From assembly GCF_006438725.1 (NCBI RefSeq), contig NZ_RCZD01000001.1:496001-560000 (forward strand): a stretch of DNA of 64,000 nt, written 5' to 3'. Position numbers and translations under genes: made by a program. Of the stretch, positions 20,697-29,371 are shown in pieces; within the stretch, counting starts at the first letter, position 1; each line of letters opens with the position of its first letter. The DNA comes from Ewingella americana (GTDB lineage: Bacteria; Pseudomonadota; Gammaproteobacteria; Enterobacterales; Enterobacteriaceae). Under the pieces are notes generated by a model, which was given only the letters and a program-made list of their open reading frames with translations, was not told the origin of the DNA and searched no databases.

Positions 20697-22097
20697 ATGA
20701 GCGTTGTGCCTGTAGTCGACGTACTGCAAGGCCGTGCTGCGGTTGACAGTGAAGTCACCGTACGCGGTTGGGTGCGTACCCGGAGAGATTCTAAAGCTGG
20801 TATCTCCTTCCTCGCCGTTTATGACGGCTCCTGCTTTAATCCGTTACAGGCCGTTGTGAATAATTCTCTTCCTAATTATCAGGATGAGGTTCTGCGCCTG
20901 ACCACCGGTTGTTCAATTGAAGTGACCGGCACCGTTGTCGCCTCACCGGGTGAAGGCCAGAGTTTTGAGCTGCAAGCCACGGCCATTAACGTGGTTGGCT
21001 GGGTGGATGACCCGGACACTTACCCGATGGCGGCGAAACGTCACTCCATCGAATATCTGCGCGAAGTGGCGCACCTGCGCCCGCGTACCAATCTGATTGG
21101 CGCAGTTGCCCGTGTGCGTAACACCCTGTCGCAGGCGATTCATCGTTTCTATCATGAAAACGGCTACTTCTGGGTGTCGACACCGCTGATTACCGCCTCT
21201 GATACCGAAGGCGCTGGCGAAATGTTCCGCGTCTCTACCCTTGATTTCCAGAACCTGCCGCGCACCGATAAAGGCGAAGTCGATTTCAGCGAAGACTTTT
21301 TCGGTAAAGAAGCCTTCCTTACCGTTTCTGGTCAGCTGAACGGCGAAACCTATGCCTGCGCACTCTCCAAGGTGTACACCTTCGGTCCGACCTTCCGTGC
21401 CGAAAACTCCAACACCAGCCGCCATCTGGCAGAGTTCTGGATGGTTGAACCGGAAGTGGCATTTGCCACCCTTGATGATATCGCCGCACTGGCAGAAAGC
21501 ATGTTGAAATATGTTTTCCAGGCCGTTCTGGATGAAAGGGCAGACGATATGGCCTTTTTCGCAGAACGCGTAGACAAAGATGCTGTTTCTCGCCTGGAGC
21601 GTTTTGTGACATCAGATTTCGCTCAGGTCGATTATACCGATGCAGTAGAAATACTGATGAATTGCGGCCAGACATTCGAAAATCCTGTGTCATGGGGTGT
21701 CGATCTTTCTTCTGAGCATGAACGCTACCTGGCAGAACAGCATTTTAAAGCGCCAGTGGTGGTCAAAAATTATCCGAAAGATATCAAAGCATTCTACATG
21801 CGAATGAATGACGACGGAAAAACAGTTGCAGCTATGGATGTGCTGGCCCCTGGTATTGGGGAGATCATCGGCGGTTCACAGCGTGAAGAACGATTGGATG
21901 TTCTTGATGCGCGCCTTGAAGAAATGGGCCTGAATAAAGAAGATTATTGGTGGTATCGCGATCTTCGTCGCTACGGCACCGTGCCCCACTCAGGTTTCGG
22001 CTTGGGCTTTGAACGTTTGGTCGCTTATGTGACCGGTGTGCAAAATGTGCGTGACGTGATCCCGTTCCCACGCACACCACGTAATGCAACCTTCTAA
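20697..22097 (+). CDS. asnS: Asparaginyl-tRNA synthetase
   Basis: This 466-residue class IIb synthetase charges tRNA-Asn. It has an N-terminal OB-fold anticodon-binding domain (about 15-105: [20 protein letters not shown]) and a catalytic domain. Motif 2 is [17 protein letters not shown] and motif 3 is [16 protein letters not shown]. Absence of a GAD-type insert and the similarity to E. coli AsnS distinguish it from AspS and LysS. The ribosome binding site AAGAAAGAGAG precedes the ATG. A strong terminator follows 40 bases after the stop. Confidence 0.97.
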   Translation: MSVVPVVDVLQGRAAVDSEVTVRGWVRTRRDSKAGISFLAVYDGSCFNPLQAVVNNSLPNYQDEVLRLTTGCSIEVTGTVVASPGEGQSFELQATAINVVGWVDDPDTYPMAAKRHSIEYLREVAHLRPRTNLIGAVARVRNTLSQAIHRFYHENGYFWVSTPLITASDTEGAGEMFRVSTLDFQNLPRTDKGEVDFSEDFFGKEAFLTVSGQLNGETYACALSKVYTFGPTFRAENSNTSRHLAEFWMVEPEVAFATLDDIAALAESMLKYVFQAVLDERADDMAFFAERVDKDAVSRLERFVTSDFAQVDYTDAVEILMNCGQTFENPVSWGVDLSSEHERYLAEQHFKAPVVVKNYPKDIKAFYMRMNDDGKTVAAMDVLAPGIGEIIGGSQREERLDVLDARLEEMGLNKEDYWWYRDLRRYGTVPHSGFGLGFERLVAYVTGVQNVRDVIPFPRTPRNATF

Positions 22098-22137
22098 TTA
22101 ACTAAAATATTTTCCGAATAACATTTTAGTTACAAAA

Positions 22138-22170
22138 CTAAGGCCAGCTCAGCTGGCCTTAGTCATTTTT
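22138..22170 (+). terminator. Rho-independent terminator of asnS
   Basis: Perfect 11-base arms, CTAAGGCCAGC and GCTGGCCTTAG, surround a three-base loop and are followed by a short T-tract. It isolates asnS from ompF. Confidence 0.85.
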
Positions 22171-22203
22171 AAAGGTAGATCCCTGTCACAAAGTTCCGTA
22201 GAA

Positions 22204-22263
22204 ATTACACTTTGTAATACATTCTTTCTCGCTGAAACAAGTTTAGGGGTTTGGTAGCATTTT
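22204..22263 (+). promoter_or_regulatory. Three tandem OmpR sites (F1-F2-F3) of ompF
   Basis: Three contiguous 20-base elements align with E. coli F1, F2 and F3: 22204-22223 (core TTTGTAATACATT), 22224-22243 (core GCTGAAACAAGTT) and 22244-22263 (core TTTGGTAGCATTTT). Five bases separate F3 from the promoter -35, the same spacing as in E. coli. In E. coli phosphorylated OmpR fills these sites and a distant fourth site to activate or repress ompF with osmolarity. Confidence 0.7.
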
Positions 22264-22268
22264 CGATG

Positions 22269-22297
22269 TAGATTAAGCAGTCCTCGGATGGAACACT
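22269..22297 (+). promoter_or_regulatory. ompF promoter
   Basis: TAGATT (22269-22274), a 17-base spacer and AACACT (22292-22297) align with the E. coli ompF -35 and -10. Both elements are weak, as expected for an activator-dependent promoter. Transcription should start near 22303, giving a leader of about 96 bases that keeps long blocks of E. coli identity, including ACACCAAACTCTCA and the GAGGGTAATAA ribosome-binding region targeted by MicF RNA. Confidence 0.65.
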
Positions 22298-22398
22298 GCC
22301 TTCAGACACAGGAGACACCAAACTCTCAACAATAGTTCCCTAAAGAATTATTGACGGCAGTGGCAGGTGTCCAAATAAAACCAATGAGGGTAATAATA

Positions 22399-23568
22399 AT
22401 GATGAAGCGCAATATTCTTGCAATCGTAATTCCAGCTCTGTTGGCTGCTGGTGCAGCAAACGCAGCTGAAATTTATAACAAAGACGGCAACAAACTGGAC
22501 CTGTACGGTAAAGTTGACGCACGCCACACCTTCTCTGATAGCACCGGCGATGACGGTGACCAGACTTACGTTCGTTTCGGCTTTAAAGGCGAAACAAAAA
22601 TTACCGACCAACTGACCGGTTACGGCCAGTGGGAATACAACGTTCAGGCTAACCACGCTGAAAGCGCTGGCGACGAAGGCAACAAAACTCGTCTGGGCTT
22701 CGCAGGTCTGAAATTTGGCGACTGGGGTTCATTTGACTACGGTCGTAACTACGGCGTGATCTACGACGTAATGTCTTATACTGACCAATTGCCAATATTC
22801 GGCGATGACACCATGTACAAAACCAACGACAACTTCATGATTGGTCGTGCAAATGGTCTGGCTACTTACCGTAACAGCAACTTCTTCGGTCTGGTTGATG
22901 GCCTGAGCTTCGCTGTTCAGTACCAAGGCAAAAATGAAAATGATCGTAACGATGATGCATTTTCTAAAGACGGCCTTACCAATTTAGGTGTTCCTCACAG
23001 TTCATCTGTTACCCAGAACGGCGACGGCTGGGGTGCATCAACAGCTTATGCCATCGGCAACTCTGGCGTTAGCGTGACCGGTGCTTACTTCTCTTCAAAC
23101 CGTACCGATACTCAGAAACTTGACGGTAACGGCGACAAAGCGTCTGCCTACGCATTCGGTACCAAATACGATGCCAACAACCTGTACCTGGCTGCATTCT
23201 ATGGTGAATCAACTAACACCACGGCATACGGTCAAGGCAGTAACCCACAGACTGCTAACAAAACTCAGAACTTCGAAGTTGTCGCTCAGTACCAGTTCGA
23301 TTTCGGTCTGCGCCCATCCATCGCTTACCTGCAGTCTAAAGGCAAGGACCTGAATGGCGTAACTAACAGCAGCACTGGCGCTACCTACGGCGGCGGCGAT
23401 GCTGACCTGGTTAAATATATCGAAGTGGGTACCTACTACTACTTCAACAAAAACATGTCCACCTATGTTGACTACAAAATCAACCTGCTGGACGACAACG
23501 ATTACACCAAAGCTGCCGGTGCAAGCACTGACAACGTTGTTGGTGTTGGCTTGCAATACCAGTTCTAA
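22399..23568 (+). CDS. ompF: Outer-membrane general porin OmpF
   Basis: This 389-residue trimeric porin has a 22-residue Sec signal peptide ([20 protein letters not shown], then NA), and the mature protein begins [16 protein letters not shown]. Beta-strand segments alternate with loops. Loop 3 ([18 protein letters not shown]) constricts the pore, and the last residue is Phe in LQYQF, as the BAM signal requires. The start at 22399 follows GAGGG; the frame is open 16 codons earlier, but those lie in the leader. Genomic position after asnS and the OmpR operator identify it as OmpF rather than OmpC or PhoE. The loops carry runs of Asn, Asp and Ser unlike E. coli, the usual result of phage and antibody selection. 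Confidence 0.95.
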   Translation: MMKRNILAIVIPALLAAGAANAAEIYNKDGNKLDLYGKVDARHTFSDSTGDDGDQTYVRFGFKGETKITDQLTGYGQWEYNVQANHAESAGDEGNKTRLGFAGLKFGDWGSFDYGRNYGVIYDVMSYTDQLPIFGDDTMYKTNDNFMIGRANGLATYRNSNFFGLVDGLSFAVQYQGKNENDRNDDAFSKDGLTNLGVPHSSSVTQNGDGWGASTAYAIGNSGVSVTGAYFSSNRTDTQKLDGNGDKASAYAFGTKYDANNLYLAAFYGESTNTTAYGQGSNPQTANKTQNFEVVAQYQFDFGLRPSIAYLQSKGKDLNGVTNSSTGATYGGGDADLVKYIEVGTYYYFNKNMSTYVDYKINLLDDNDYTKAAGASTDNVVGVGLQYQF

Positions 23569-23612
23569 TTTCGCTTAACCGATGCGCTTACGGGTGCATC
23601 CTGAGTGATTTG

Positions 23613-23645
23613 AAAGGCAGGGCTTCGGCTCTGCCTTTTGCTTTT
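23613..23645 (+). terminator. Rho-independent terminator of ompF
   Basis: A stem of eleven pairs with one G-U, AAAGGCAGGGC / GCTCTGCCTTT, is capped by a TTCG tetraloop and followed by a T-rich tract. It lies about 45 bases after the ompF stop. Confidence 0.85.
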
Positions 23646-23803
23646 ACACACTTCCCCACCCTTTTCAATTATCACAATTATTAATCTCAAAGCCCGCTTC
23701 ACAACTCCGCTTTCTTTTTGCCGCAAACGGTTGGCAAACGGACTTTCAGGCGGTAACCTGATGCCCTCTTTCTGCTAAATATCAGGCCATGGAAGTCTCC
23801 TCT

Positions 23804-24994
23804 ATGTTTGAAAAAATCACTGCTGCACCTGCTGATCCTATTCTCGGTCTTACCGATCTTTTCCGTGCTGACGCTCGCCAGGATAAAATCAATCTTGGGA
23901 TTGGTGTTTATAAAGATGAAACGGGGAAAACACCGGTTCTGACCAGCGTGAAGAAAGCTGAGCAATTTTTGCTGGAAAACGAAACGACCAAGACTTATTT
24001 GAGTATCGACGGACTGCCTGATTTTGCGCGTTGTACTCAGGAACTGCTGTTTGGTAAAGACAGTGCCATCATCGCAGATAAACGTGCGCGCACCGCACAG
24101 ACGCCAGGTGGTACAGGCGGCCTGCGTATCGCCGCAGACTTTATCGCAACACAGACCAGCGCCAAGCGCATCTGGGTAAGCAATCCAAGCTGGCCTAACC
24201 ACAAAGGGGTGTTCAACGCCTCGGGTCTGGAAGTGGTGGAATATAATTATTACGACGCAACTAACCACGCACTGGACTTCGATGGCATGGTAAACAGCCT
24301 GAATGAAGCTCAGGCCGGCGACGTGGTGTTGTTCCACGGTTGTTGCCATAACCCAACCGGTATCGACCCAACAACAGAACAGTGGGCGCAACTGGCTGAA
24401 CTTTCTGTCGCTAAAGGTTGGCTGCCACTGTTTGACTTTGCTTATCAGGGCTTTGCCAAAGGGTTGGAAGAAGATGCACAGGGCCTGCGCATTTTTGCGG
24501 CTAAACATGCTGAATTGCTGGTCGCCAGCTCTTACTCGAAAAACTTCGGCCTGTATAACGAGCGCGTGGGTGCCTGTACTCTGGTCGCCGCTGATGCTGA
24601 AACCGCTGACCGTTCGTTCAGCCAGGTAAAATCTGTTATCCGCGCAAACTACTCTAACCCGCCGTCACACGGCGCTGCGGTTGTTGCCACTATATTAGGT
24701 AACGAAGCGCTGCGTGCTATCTGGGAGCAGGAATTGAGCGACATGCGTCAACGTATTCACCGTATGCGCCAGTTGTTTGTGACCACGTTGCAGGAAAAAG
24801 GGGCTCAGCAGGACTTTAGCTTTATTATTAACCAAAACGGCATGTTCTCGTTTAGCGGGCTGACCAAAGATCAAGTTATGCGTCTGCGTGACGAGTTCGG
24901 CGTGTACGCGGTTAACTCCGGCCGTATTAACGTTGCCGGTATCACCCTCGATAACATGGCACCACTGTGCGAAGCCATCGTCGCTGTTTTGTGA
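23804..24994 (+). CDS. aspC: Aspartate aminotransferase
   Basis: This 396-residue PLP enzyme (class I, subgroup Ia) interconverts aspartate and 2-oxoglutarate with oxaloacetate and glutamate. The PLP lysine is in [16 protein letters not shown], near residue 246. Other conserved parts are [30 protein letters not shown] and the substrate Arg in [10 protein letters not shown]. The start is the ATG at 23804 ([16 protein letters not shown]), matching E. coli AspC length exactly; five upstream codons are not conserved. It is followed by a terminator shared with convergent gloC. Confidence 0.97.
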   Translation: MFEKITAAPADPILGLTDLFRADARQDKINLGIGVYKDETGKTPVLTSVKKAEQFLLENETTKTYLSIDGLPDFARCTQELLFGKDSAIIADKRARTAQTPGGTGGLRIAADFIATQTSAKRIWVSNPSWPNHKGVFNASGLEVVEYNYYDATNHALDFDGMVNSLNEAQAGDVVLFHGCCHNPTGIDPTTEQWAQLAELSVAKGWLPLFDFAYQGFAKGLEEDAQGLRIFAAKHAELLVASSYSKNFGLYNERVGACTLVAADAETADRSFSQVKSVIRANYSNPPSHGAAVVATILGNEALRAIWEQELSDMRQRIHRMRQLFVTTLQEKGAQQDFSFIINQNGMFSFSGLTKDQVMRLRDEFGVYAVNSGRINVAGITLDNMAPLCEAIVAVL

Positions 24995-25014
24995 TCAAAT
25001 AAAGCTGCAAAAAA

Positions 25015-25043
25015 AAACCAGTCAAGCCACTGACTGGTTTTCT
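25015..25043. terminator. Bidirectional terminator between aspC and gloC
   Basis: AAACCAGTCA / TGACTGGTTT forms a ten-base-pair stem with A-run and T-run flanks. It serves aspC on the plus strand and gloC on the minus strand. Confidence 0.8.
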
Positions 25044-25076
25044 TATTTATAGCATTCTGTATTTTATTGAAACGAG

Positions 25077-25724
25077 TTACCAGACCGGCAGTTCATCCTG
25101 CAAAAACGGGTTGGTTTTACGTTCATGGCCAAAATCTGACATCGGCCCATGACCGGGAATGAACGTCATATCATCACCCAGCGGTAACAGCTTGGTTTTG
25201 ATTGATTTGATCAACGCCTGGTGATTACCCCGAGGGAAATCACTGCGCCCGACGCCACCACGGAAAATAACGTCACCAGAAACGGCTAAACGGCTTTTAT
25301 CATTGATAAATATAATGTGTCCCGGCGTATGACCTGGGCAATGTAGAACGGTAAGACGCTCTTCGCCGACGCTTACCTCATCACCCTCTTCCAGCCAGGT
25401 GTTCGGCGTCAGTGGCGCGCAATAGTCTAAGCCAAACATCTGGCTCTGCGTCGGCAGTGATTCCAGCAAGAACAGATCTTCTTTCTGCGGCCCGACAATG
25501 GGGGCGTTAAAGTGCCTGGCAATATCCGCTGCAGCCCCCACATGATCAAGGTGACCATGCGTTAGCAAGATCTGGCTGACAGTCACACCCAGGGCGGCAA
25601 CTTCCGCAATGATTTTTCCAGCCTCACCACCCGGGTCAACAATCGCGGCCTGAAGGGTTTTACTGCACCAGATAACAGAACAATTTTGGCTGAATGCCGT
25701 GACAGGAATAAGATGGTATTTCAT
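25077..25724 (-). CDS. gloC: Type II glyoxalase GloC (YcbL)
   Basis: This 215-residue metallo-beta-lactamase-fold hydrolase corresponds to E. coli YcbL/GloC, a glyoxalase II that hydrolyses S-lactoylglutathione. The metal-binding motif is THGHLDHVG, with further ligands in [16 protein letters not shown] and FIPGHGP. It lacks the long C-terminal substrate domain of GloB, as expected for this shorter type. The start is the ATG at 25724 ([17 protein letters not shown]); nine upstream in-frame codons are not conserved. It follows ycbK by 51 bases on the same strand and probably shares its transcript. Confidence 0.95.
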   Translation of the reverse strand: MKYHLIPVTAFSQNCSVIWCSKTLQAAIVDPGGEAGKIIAEVAALGVTVSQILLTHGHLDHVGAAADIARHFNAPIVGPQKEDLFLLESLPTQSQMFGLDYCAPLTPNTWLEEGDEVSVGEERLTVLHCPGHTPGHIIFINDKSRLAVSGDVIFRGGVGRSDFPRGNHQALIKSIKTKLLPLGDDMTFIPGHGPMSDFGHERKTNPFLQDELPVW

Positions 25725-25775
25725 AAGGCTCCACAACAGCTTATCCCGCAAAGGATAGACCGCAAATTACGCATA

Positions 25776-26324
25776 TCACCAGGTTCTTGCCGGACCCGTG
25801 TCGATGTGCACAAAGTTACTTCGTGGATAATATCCTACACCACCCATCTTCATTTTTAACGCAGCTTTGCGGATATAGCTCAACTCAATGCCTTCGATGT
25901 GAAAATCCATCGCCTGGCCTTTGGTATGATAGCTGTCTTTTGCTACCCCGCTGCCTGGTCTGCGCATGCTGTTGTTGGTTGCGACCGTACGGTAACCGGA
26001 GATCAGTTGAATTGGTTTATTGGTTGCAAGCATGATTTGCAGACGGTAAAGATGATCGAAGAGAGCCGGATCAATACTCTTCACCTTTTCTGCCCGATAG
26101 TCCCTGAACAGATGATTCAATCTGGCCAACTCATCCTTGTTGTAACGCTTTCCATCGAAAAATTCTGTTTTGAGGCTTTCGCCGGTATTCAAGTTATTAA
26201 CCACTAAAATACGCGGACGAGGTGTGGAAAGAGTGGCGAAAGCACGTCCTGGAAGGAGCGCAATACCCATAGCGGCACTGCCGAGTGCCAGCCATTTACG
26301 GCGATGTTTGTCAATTTGATCCAT
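25776..26324 (-). CDS. ycbK: YcbK family M15-type peptidase, Tat substrate
   Basis: This 182-residue exported protein has a twin-arginine signal: KHRRKWLALGSAAMG, then a cleavage site near GRAFA. The mature domain is the DUF882 / peptidase M15_3 fold, related to D-Ala-D-Ala carboxypeptidases. Likely zinc ligands are in SYHTKGQAMDFHIEG and FVHIDTGPARTW. In E. coli YcbK is a murein endopeptidase family member (MepK) that cleaves 3-3 crosslinks. Its position beside ldtD, which makes those crosslinks, fits that job. The start is the ATG at 26324; fourteen upstream codons in frame are not conserved. Confidence 0.93.
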   Translation of the reverse strand: MDQIDKHRRKWLALGSAAMGIALLPGRAFATLSTPRPRILVVNNLNTGESLKTEFFDGKRYNKDELARLNHLFRDYRAEKVKSIDPALFDHLYRLQIMLATNKPIQLISGYRTVATNNSMRRPGSGVAKDSYHTKGQAMDFHIEGIELSYIRKAALKMKMGGVGYYPRSNFVHIDTGPARTW

Positions 26325-26426
26325 GAACAGTCTACTACCCGGTAAGAGAGTCAAAAATAGGCACAAAAAGAGTACCGCTTCGAACCTTAACTGCCTTATT
26401 TCAGTGAGTCAACCCATCCATAAAGC

Positions 26427-26459
26427 AAAACGGGGAGGCTATCACAGCCATCCCCGTTA
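26427..26459 (-). terminator. Terminator after ldtD
   Basis: Arms AACGGGGATGGCT and AGCCTCCCCGTT pair with one bulged base and are followed on the minus strand by four T. It lies 44 bases after the ldtD stop and separates it from ycbK. Confidence 0.7.
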
Positions 26460-26503
26460 TCAGGCCAAATACTCTGACCGCTATCATTTTAGTTTTACTG
26501 CAT

Positions 26504-28354
26504 TTATTGCAGCAAAAGTTCAGCCTTTGACAAAATTTGTGCACCGGATCGCACCGGAGAGTCATAATTGTAAATGTCTGTGCGGAACTGAGGTTTACCA
26601 TCCTCAGCAACCCATGCCGTCAAATAAAACAGTTTAACCGGTATGTGATGACGAATTGGCACAAAGGTCGTATTCCCGGCCTGCAGGGTTGAGGAGATAC
26701 GGGTGTCATTCCAGCCGGCATCTTGCAACAGCATATTCGCCAGTTCAGACGCCTTATTAACGCGCACGCAACCTGAACTCAGGGCGCGGATATCTTTCTG
26801 GAACAAGCCGTGATTCGGCGTGTCATGCAGATAGATAGCATCCGAGCTTGGCATGTTGAATTTATAGCGGCCAAGGGAGTTTGTCGCGCCCGGTGCCTGA
26901 CGGATACGGTATGGGAAGTGGTTTGGCGTCACGACGCTCCAGTCAATCATTGACGGATCCACCACCTCAGCATCGTTGTTCCAGCCAGCCAGGACCGTAT
27001 AACCGTGCTTCTGGAAATAGCCGGTGTCGCGCATCGCTTTGGGCACAATATCTTCCCGAACCAGCGTAGTCGGCACGTTCCACGGTGGGTTCACGACCAC
27101 GTTGTTTAGCGCACTGCTCATCAGCGGGGTTTTACGGCTGGGACGGCCGACAATCACTCTTGACGACAGCACTTCACTGCCATTGAGATAATAGGTCAAT
27201 TGGTAGTTGGGAATATTCACCATAATGCCGGTATTGATGTTACCCGGCAGAATACGCAGGCGTTGGATATTCAATGCAAACAGCGTAGCACGCAGGCGTG
27301 GAGAGGCATTCAACCATTCGCGTGTACGTAAACCGATAACACCATCCGGCTCAAGTCCCTGCCATTTCTGGAAGCGTTTAACCGCCTCTACCAGCTCCGG
27401 CGAGTACACATTATCAGCCACGGAAACCGGAACTGCGGCAGCTGAATGTCCAGTACTTTCGACTGTAGGTAAGACGTCAGTAACCGACGTCGCAGCAGGG
27501 CTGACAACCGGAGATAGCGGCGCGGATTTATCTGCTGATTCATCAACGGACAAATCATCGTTGGCGGCCGCGCCCGGGCCATCTTTAGCAATAGTTTCAT
27601 CGGTAGGCTGTGGCGATTTCGCCTCGGCCGGTAAAGCGGTCATCATGCCACTACGGTTGAGGATTTCACGCAACGCCGGGATATCATCACTGAGTTGCCC
27701 AGGTCGCAGGCTGGCTAAGTGAGTAACCTGAGGCCATGGGCGGTTGTCCGCCAGCATGGTTTTTAACGCGGAATGCATTTTGGAATATAAAGGATGCTGA
27801 GGCATCAGCGTCTTCATATACCCCGCGGTCGTTCCCTTGCGTAGTGCCAGCTGCCATTGGTTTATCACCGTCAGGGGCGGCGTAGTCATTTTGTAGGGTT
27901 TACCGCTATAGAGCCAGTTGTCGCCGTTGGCTTCAACCCCGCTGACAAACTGCAAATACCCCAGCATCGCATCCGATAAAACGATATCACGCGACATCCC
28001 CGTCACTTGCGGATCAGTTAGCCATTTAACCCATTGCGTAAACTGTGGTTGCACACCAGAAATAGCCAGTTCGGCGAGTTGCTGCTGAAATTGCTGAACA
28101 GCGTCCCGGTTCTGCCACATGGGTTGCATGTGATTCGCGGCATACAACGTCGCAAGGGATGAAATATAAAGAGGTTTAACACTTGCCGGTAGCTCAGCCT
28201 GCAACTGGCTGAGGCTCTGCACACTCGAAAGCGTTGCGGAACGAACGGGCAACGTTGGTACCGCTGCAAATACAGCCCCCACAGGAGCCAGTCCCATGGC
28301 GAAAAGACAGCTGGCTACCAGAAATCTGAGAGACCCTTGACTCGTAAACAACAT
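26504..28354 (-). CDS. ldtD: L,D-transpeptidase LdtD (YcbB)
   Basis: This 616-residue periplasmic enzyme makes meso-DAP to meso-DAP (3-3) crosslinks in peptidoglycan; in E. coli it allows beta-lactam bypass and supports envelope-stress survival. It begins with a signal peptide (hydrophobic core [20 protein letters not shown]). A peptidoglycan-binding domain is at [20 protein letters not shown] (near 325-365). The YkuD domain has the catalytic motif HDTPNHGLF...SSGCVRV, with the nucleophilic Cys. A region of about 80 residues before the binding domain is low-complexity (Ser, Ala, Asp, Pro) and longer than in E. coli. The upstream region is shared with a divergent GNAT gene. Confidence 0.95.
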   Translation of the reverse strand: MLFTSQGSLRFLVASCLFAMGLAPVGAVFAAVPTLPVRSATLSSVQSLSQLQAELPASVKPLYISSLATLYAANHMQPMWQNRDAVQQFQQQLAELAISGVQPQFTQWVKWLTDPQVTGMSRDIVLSDAMLGYLQFVSGVEANGDNWLYSGKPYKMTTPPLTVINQWQLALRKGTTAGYMKTLMPQHPLYSKMHSALKTMLADNRPWPQVTHLASLRPGQLSDDIPALREILNRSGMMTALPAEAKSPQPTDETIAKDGPGAAANDDLSVDESADKSAPLSPVVSPAATSVTDVLPTVESTGHSAAAVPVSVADNVYSPELVEAVKRFQKWQGLEPDGVIGLRTREWLNASPRLRATLFALNIQRLRILPGNINTGIMVNIPNYQLTYYLNGSEVLSSRVIVGRPSRKTPLMSSALNNVVVNPPWNVPTTLVREDIVPKAMRDTGYFQKHGYTVLAGWNNDAEVVDPSMIDWSVVTPNHFPYRIRQAPGATNSLGRYKFNMPSSDAIYLHDTPNHGLFQKDIRALSSGCVRVNKASELANMLLQDAGWNDTRISSTLQAGNTTFVPIRHHIPVKLFYLTAWVAEDGKPQFRTDIYNYDSPVRSGAQILSKAELLLQ

Positions 28355-28765
28355 CCCTTGCCTCCCGTTAACATGCCCAAATTAAAATAGCTGAATTCAA
28401 GCAAACAACTCGTAGTGTAAGTATAAAAGAGAATTCTATTTTTGCGCGGGATCTCAACACAATAGCGCCCCCCGCGTGCTAAGAAGACTCTATGCTAGCA
28501 GCGGCGTTAAATAAAGCACTGTCAGTGGGATTATCATCTCATTCAACATGAGTGATGTTTATTTGCACAAAAAATAAACCTCGTCCAACAGCAATGTTCT
28601 TTATGCAACAGAATTTCATTTATCCTTATGCGCTATTCCCGCAAGAATCTCGCCTTCATGGCGGAACGGGTATTTTGATGAACTGATGAAAAGTGAGAGT
28701 GCGGCTGAATAAAAATTAGGGTAATTAATAGGGTATGAACTGAATAGTGGGACAAGGAGAAAACA
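28355..28765. other. ldtD-GNAT divergent intergenic region
   Basis: This 411-base A/T-rich stretch has no supported ORF. It contains an A/T-rich dyad GTTTATTT / AAATAAAC (28557-28579, seven-base loop), and a G/C hairpin with CCCG/CGGG outer and CGCC/GGCG inner pairs near 28637-28670. Promoters for both flanking genes must lie here. I recognise no specific regulator site. Confidence 0.4.
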
Positions 28766-29239
28766 ATGGTCGTCAGATTGGCATCACCGCAAGAAGCGGA
28801 AAAACTTTGGATAATTAGAAACAAAGCCATACGACACGGCTGCAAAGATTCCTATGGCGAAGAGACCCTCCAGGCATGGACGCAAGATAAAATGCCTGAA
28901 GGCTTCCGCAATACCATCGCTGAAAATCCATTTTTTGTTATTGATGATCCTGCAGGGGAATATCCCGTTGCCACTGGCTTTCTTGACCTAAAAAACCAGA
29001 GTGTTGAAGCTATATTTACCCTTCCCGAATTTACGGGTCAGGGAATGGCAAGAGCAATACTCGATGCTATAAAAAATGAAGCCCGGCTACGGGGGCTAAA
29101 AAAATTAGTTTTATCTTCAACGCCCAACGCTTTTGAATTCTATAAAAAGAATGGCTTTATCCTGTTAAAGGAAAGTATTCACCATTCACCTATGGCTAAT
29201 GCTGATTTACGCTGTATGGAAATGAGTTGCGACCTCTAG
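28766..29239 (+). CDS. GNAT-family N-acetyltransferase
   Basis: This 157-residue protein belongs to the GNAT acetyltransferases. Motif A, which binds the acetyl-CoA pyrophosphate, is FTLPEFTGQGMARAILDAI (about residues 84-102), and motif B is NAFEFYKKNGF (121-131). The substrate is unknown; the fold alone cannot tell a small molecule from a protein target. The ATG follows an AAGGAG. It lies alone between ldtD and mukB, on the strand opposite to both, at a place where E. coli has these genes next to each other. Its codons are richer in A and T than those of its neighbours (many AAA, ATT, GAA), which suggests later acquisition. No signal peptide is seen. Confidence 0.85.
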   Translation: MVVRLASPQEAEKLWIIRNKAIRHGCKDSYGEETLQAWTQDKMPEGFRNTIAENPFFVIDDPAGEYPVATGFLDLKNQSVEAIFTLPEFTGQGMARAILDAIKNEARLRGLKKLVLSSTPNAFEFYKKNGFILLKESIHHSPMANADLRCMEMSCDL

Positions 29240-29313
29240 ACATGACCTTCCTCCCCCACGCAGACAGTGTGATGTAAGACTCTGCATTATCTGATATATA
29301 TTTCATGAGCATG

Positions 29314-29338
29314 AAAAAGCCCCGCATGCGGGGCTTTT
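29314..29338. terminator. Bidirectional terminator between GNAT gene and mukB
   Basis: AAAAAGCCCCGCATGCGGGGCTTTT is an almost perfect palindrome with A and T runs at both ends (written here as one 25-base site: arms AAAAGCCCCGC and GCGGGGCTTTT). It can end both the GNAT and the mukB transcripts. Confidence 0.85.
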
Positions 29339-29371
29339 CAGTATCAACGTGTTACAGCTGCGGTTTTCGAC

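Noticed and set aside
23699-24508. 269-codon minus-strand frame over aspC
   Set aside because: It is a shadow of aspC codon bias, with no conserved domain.
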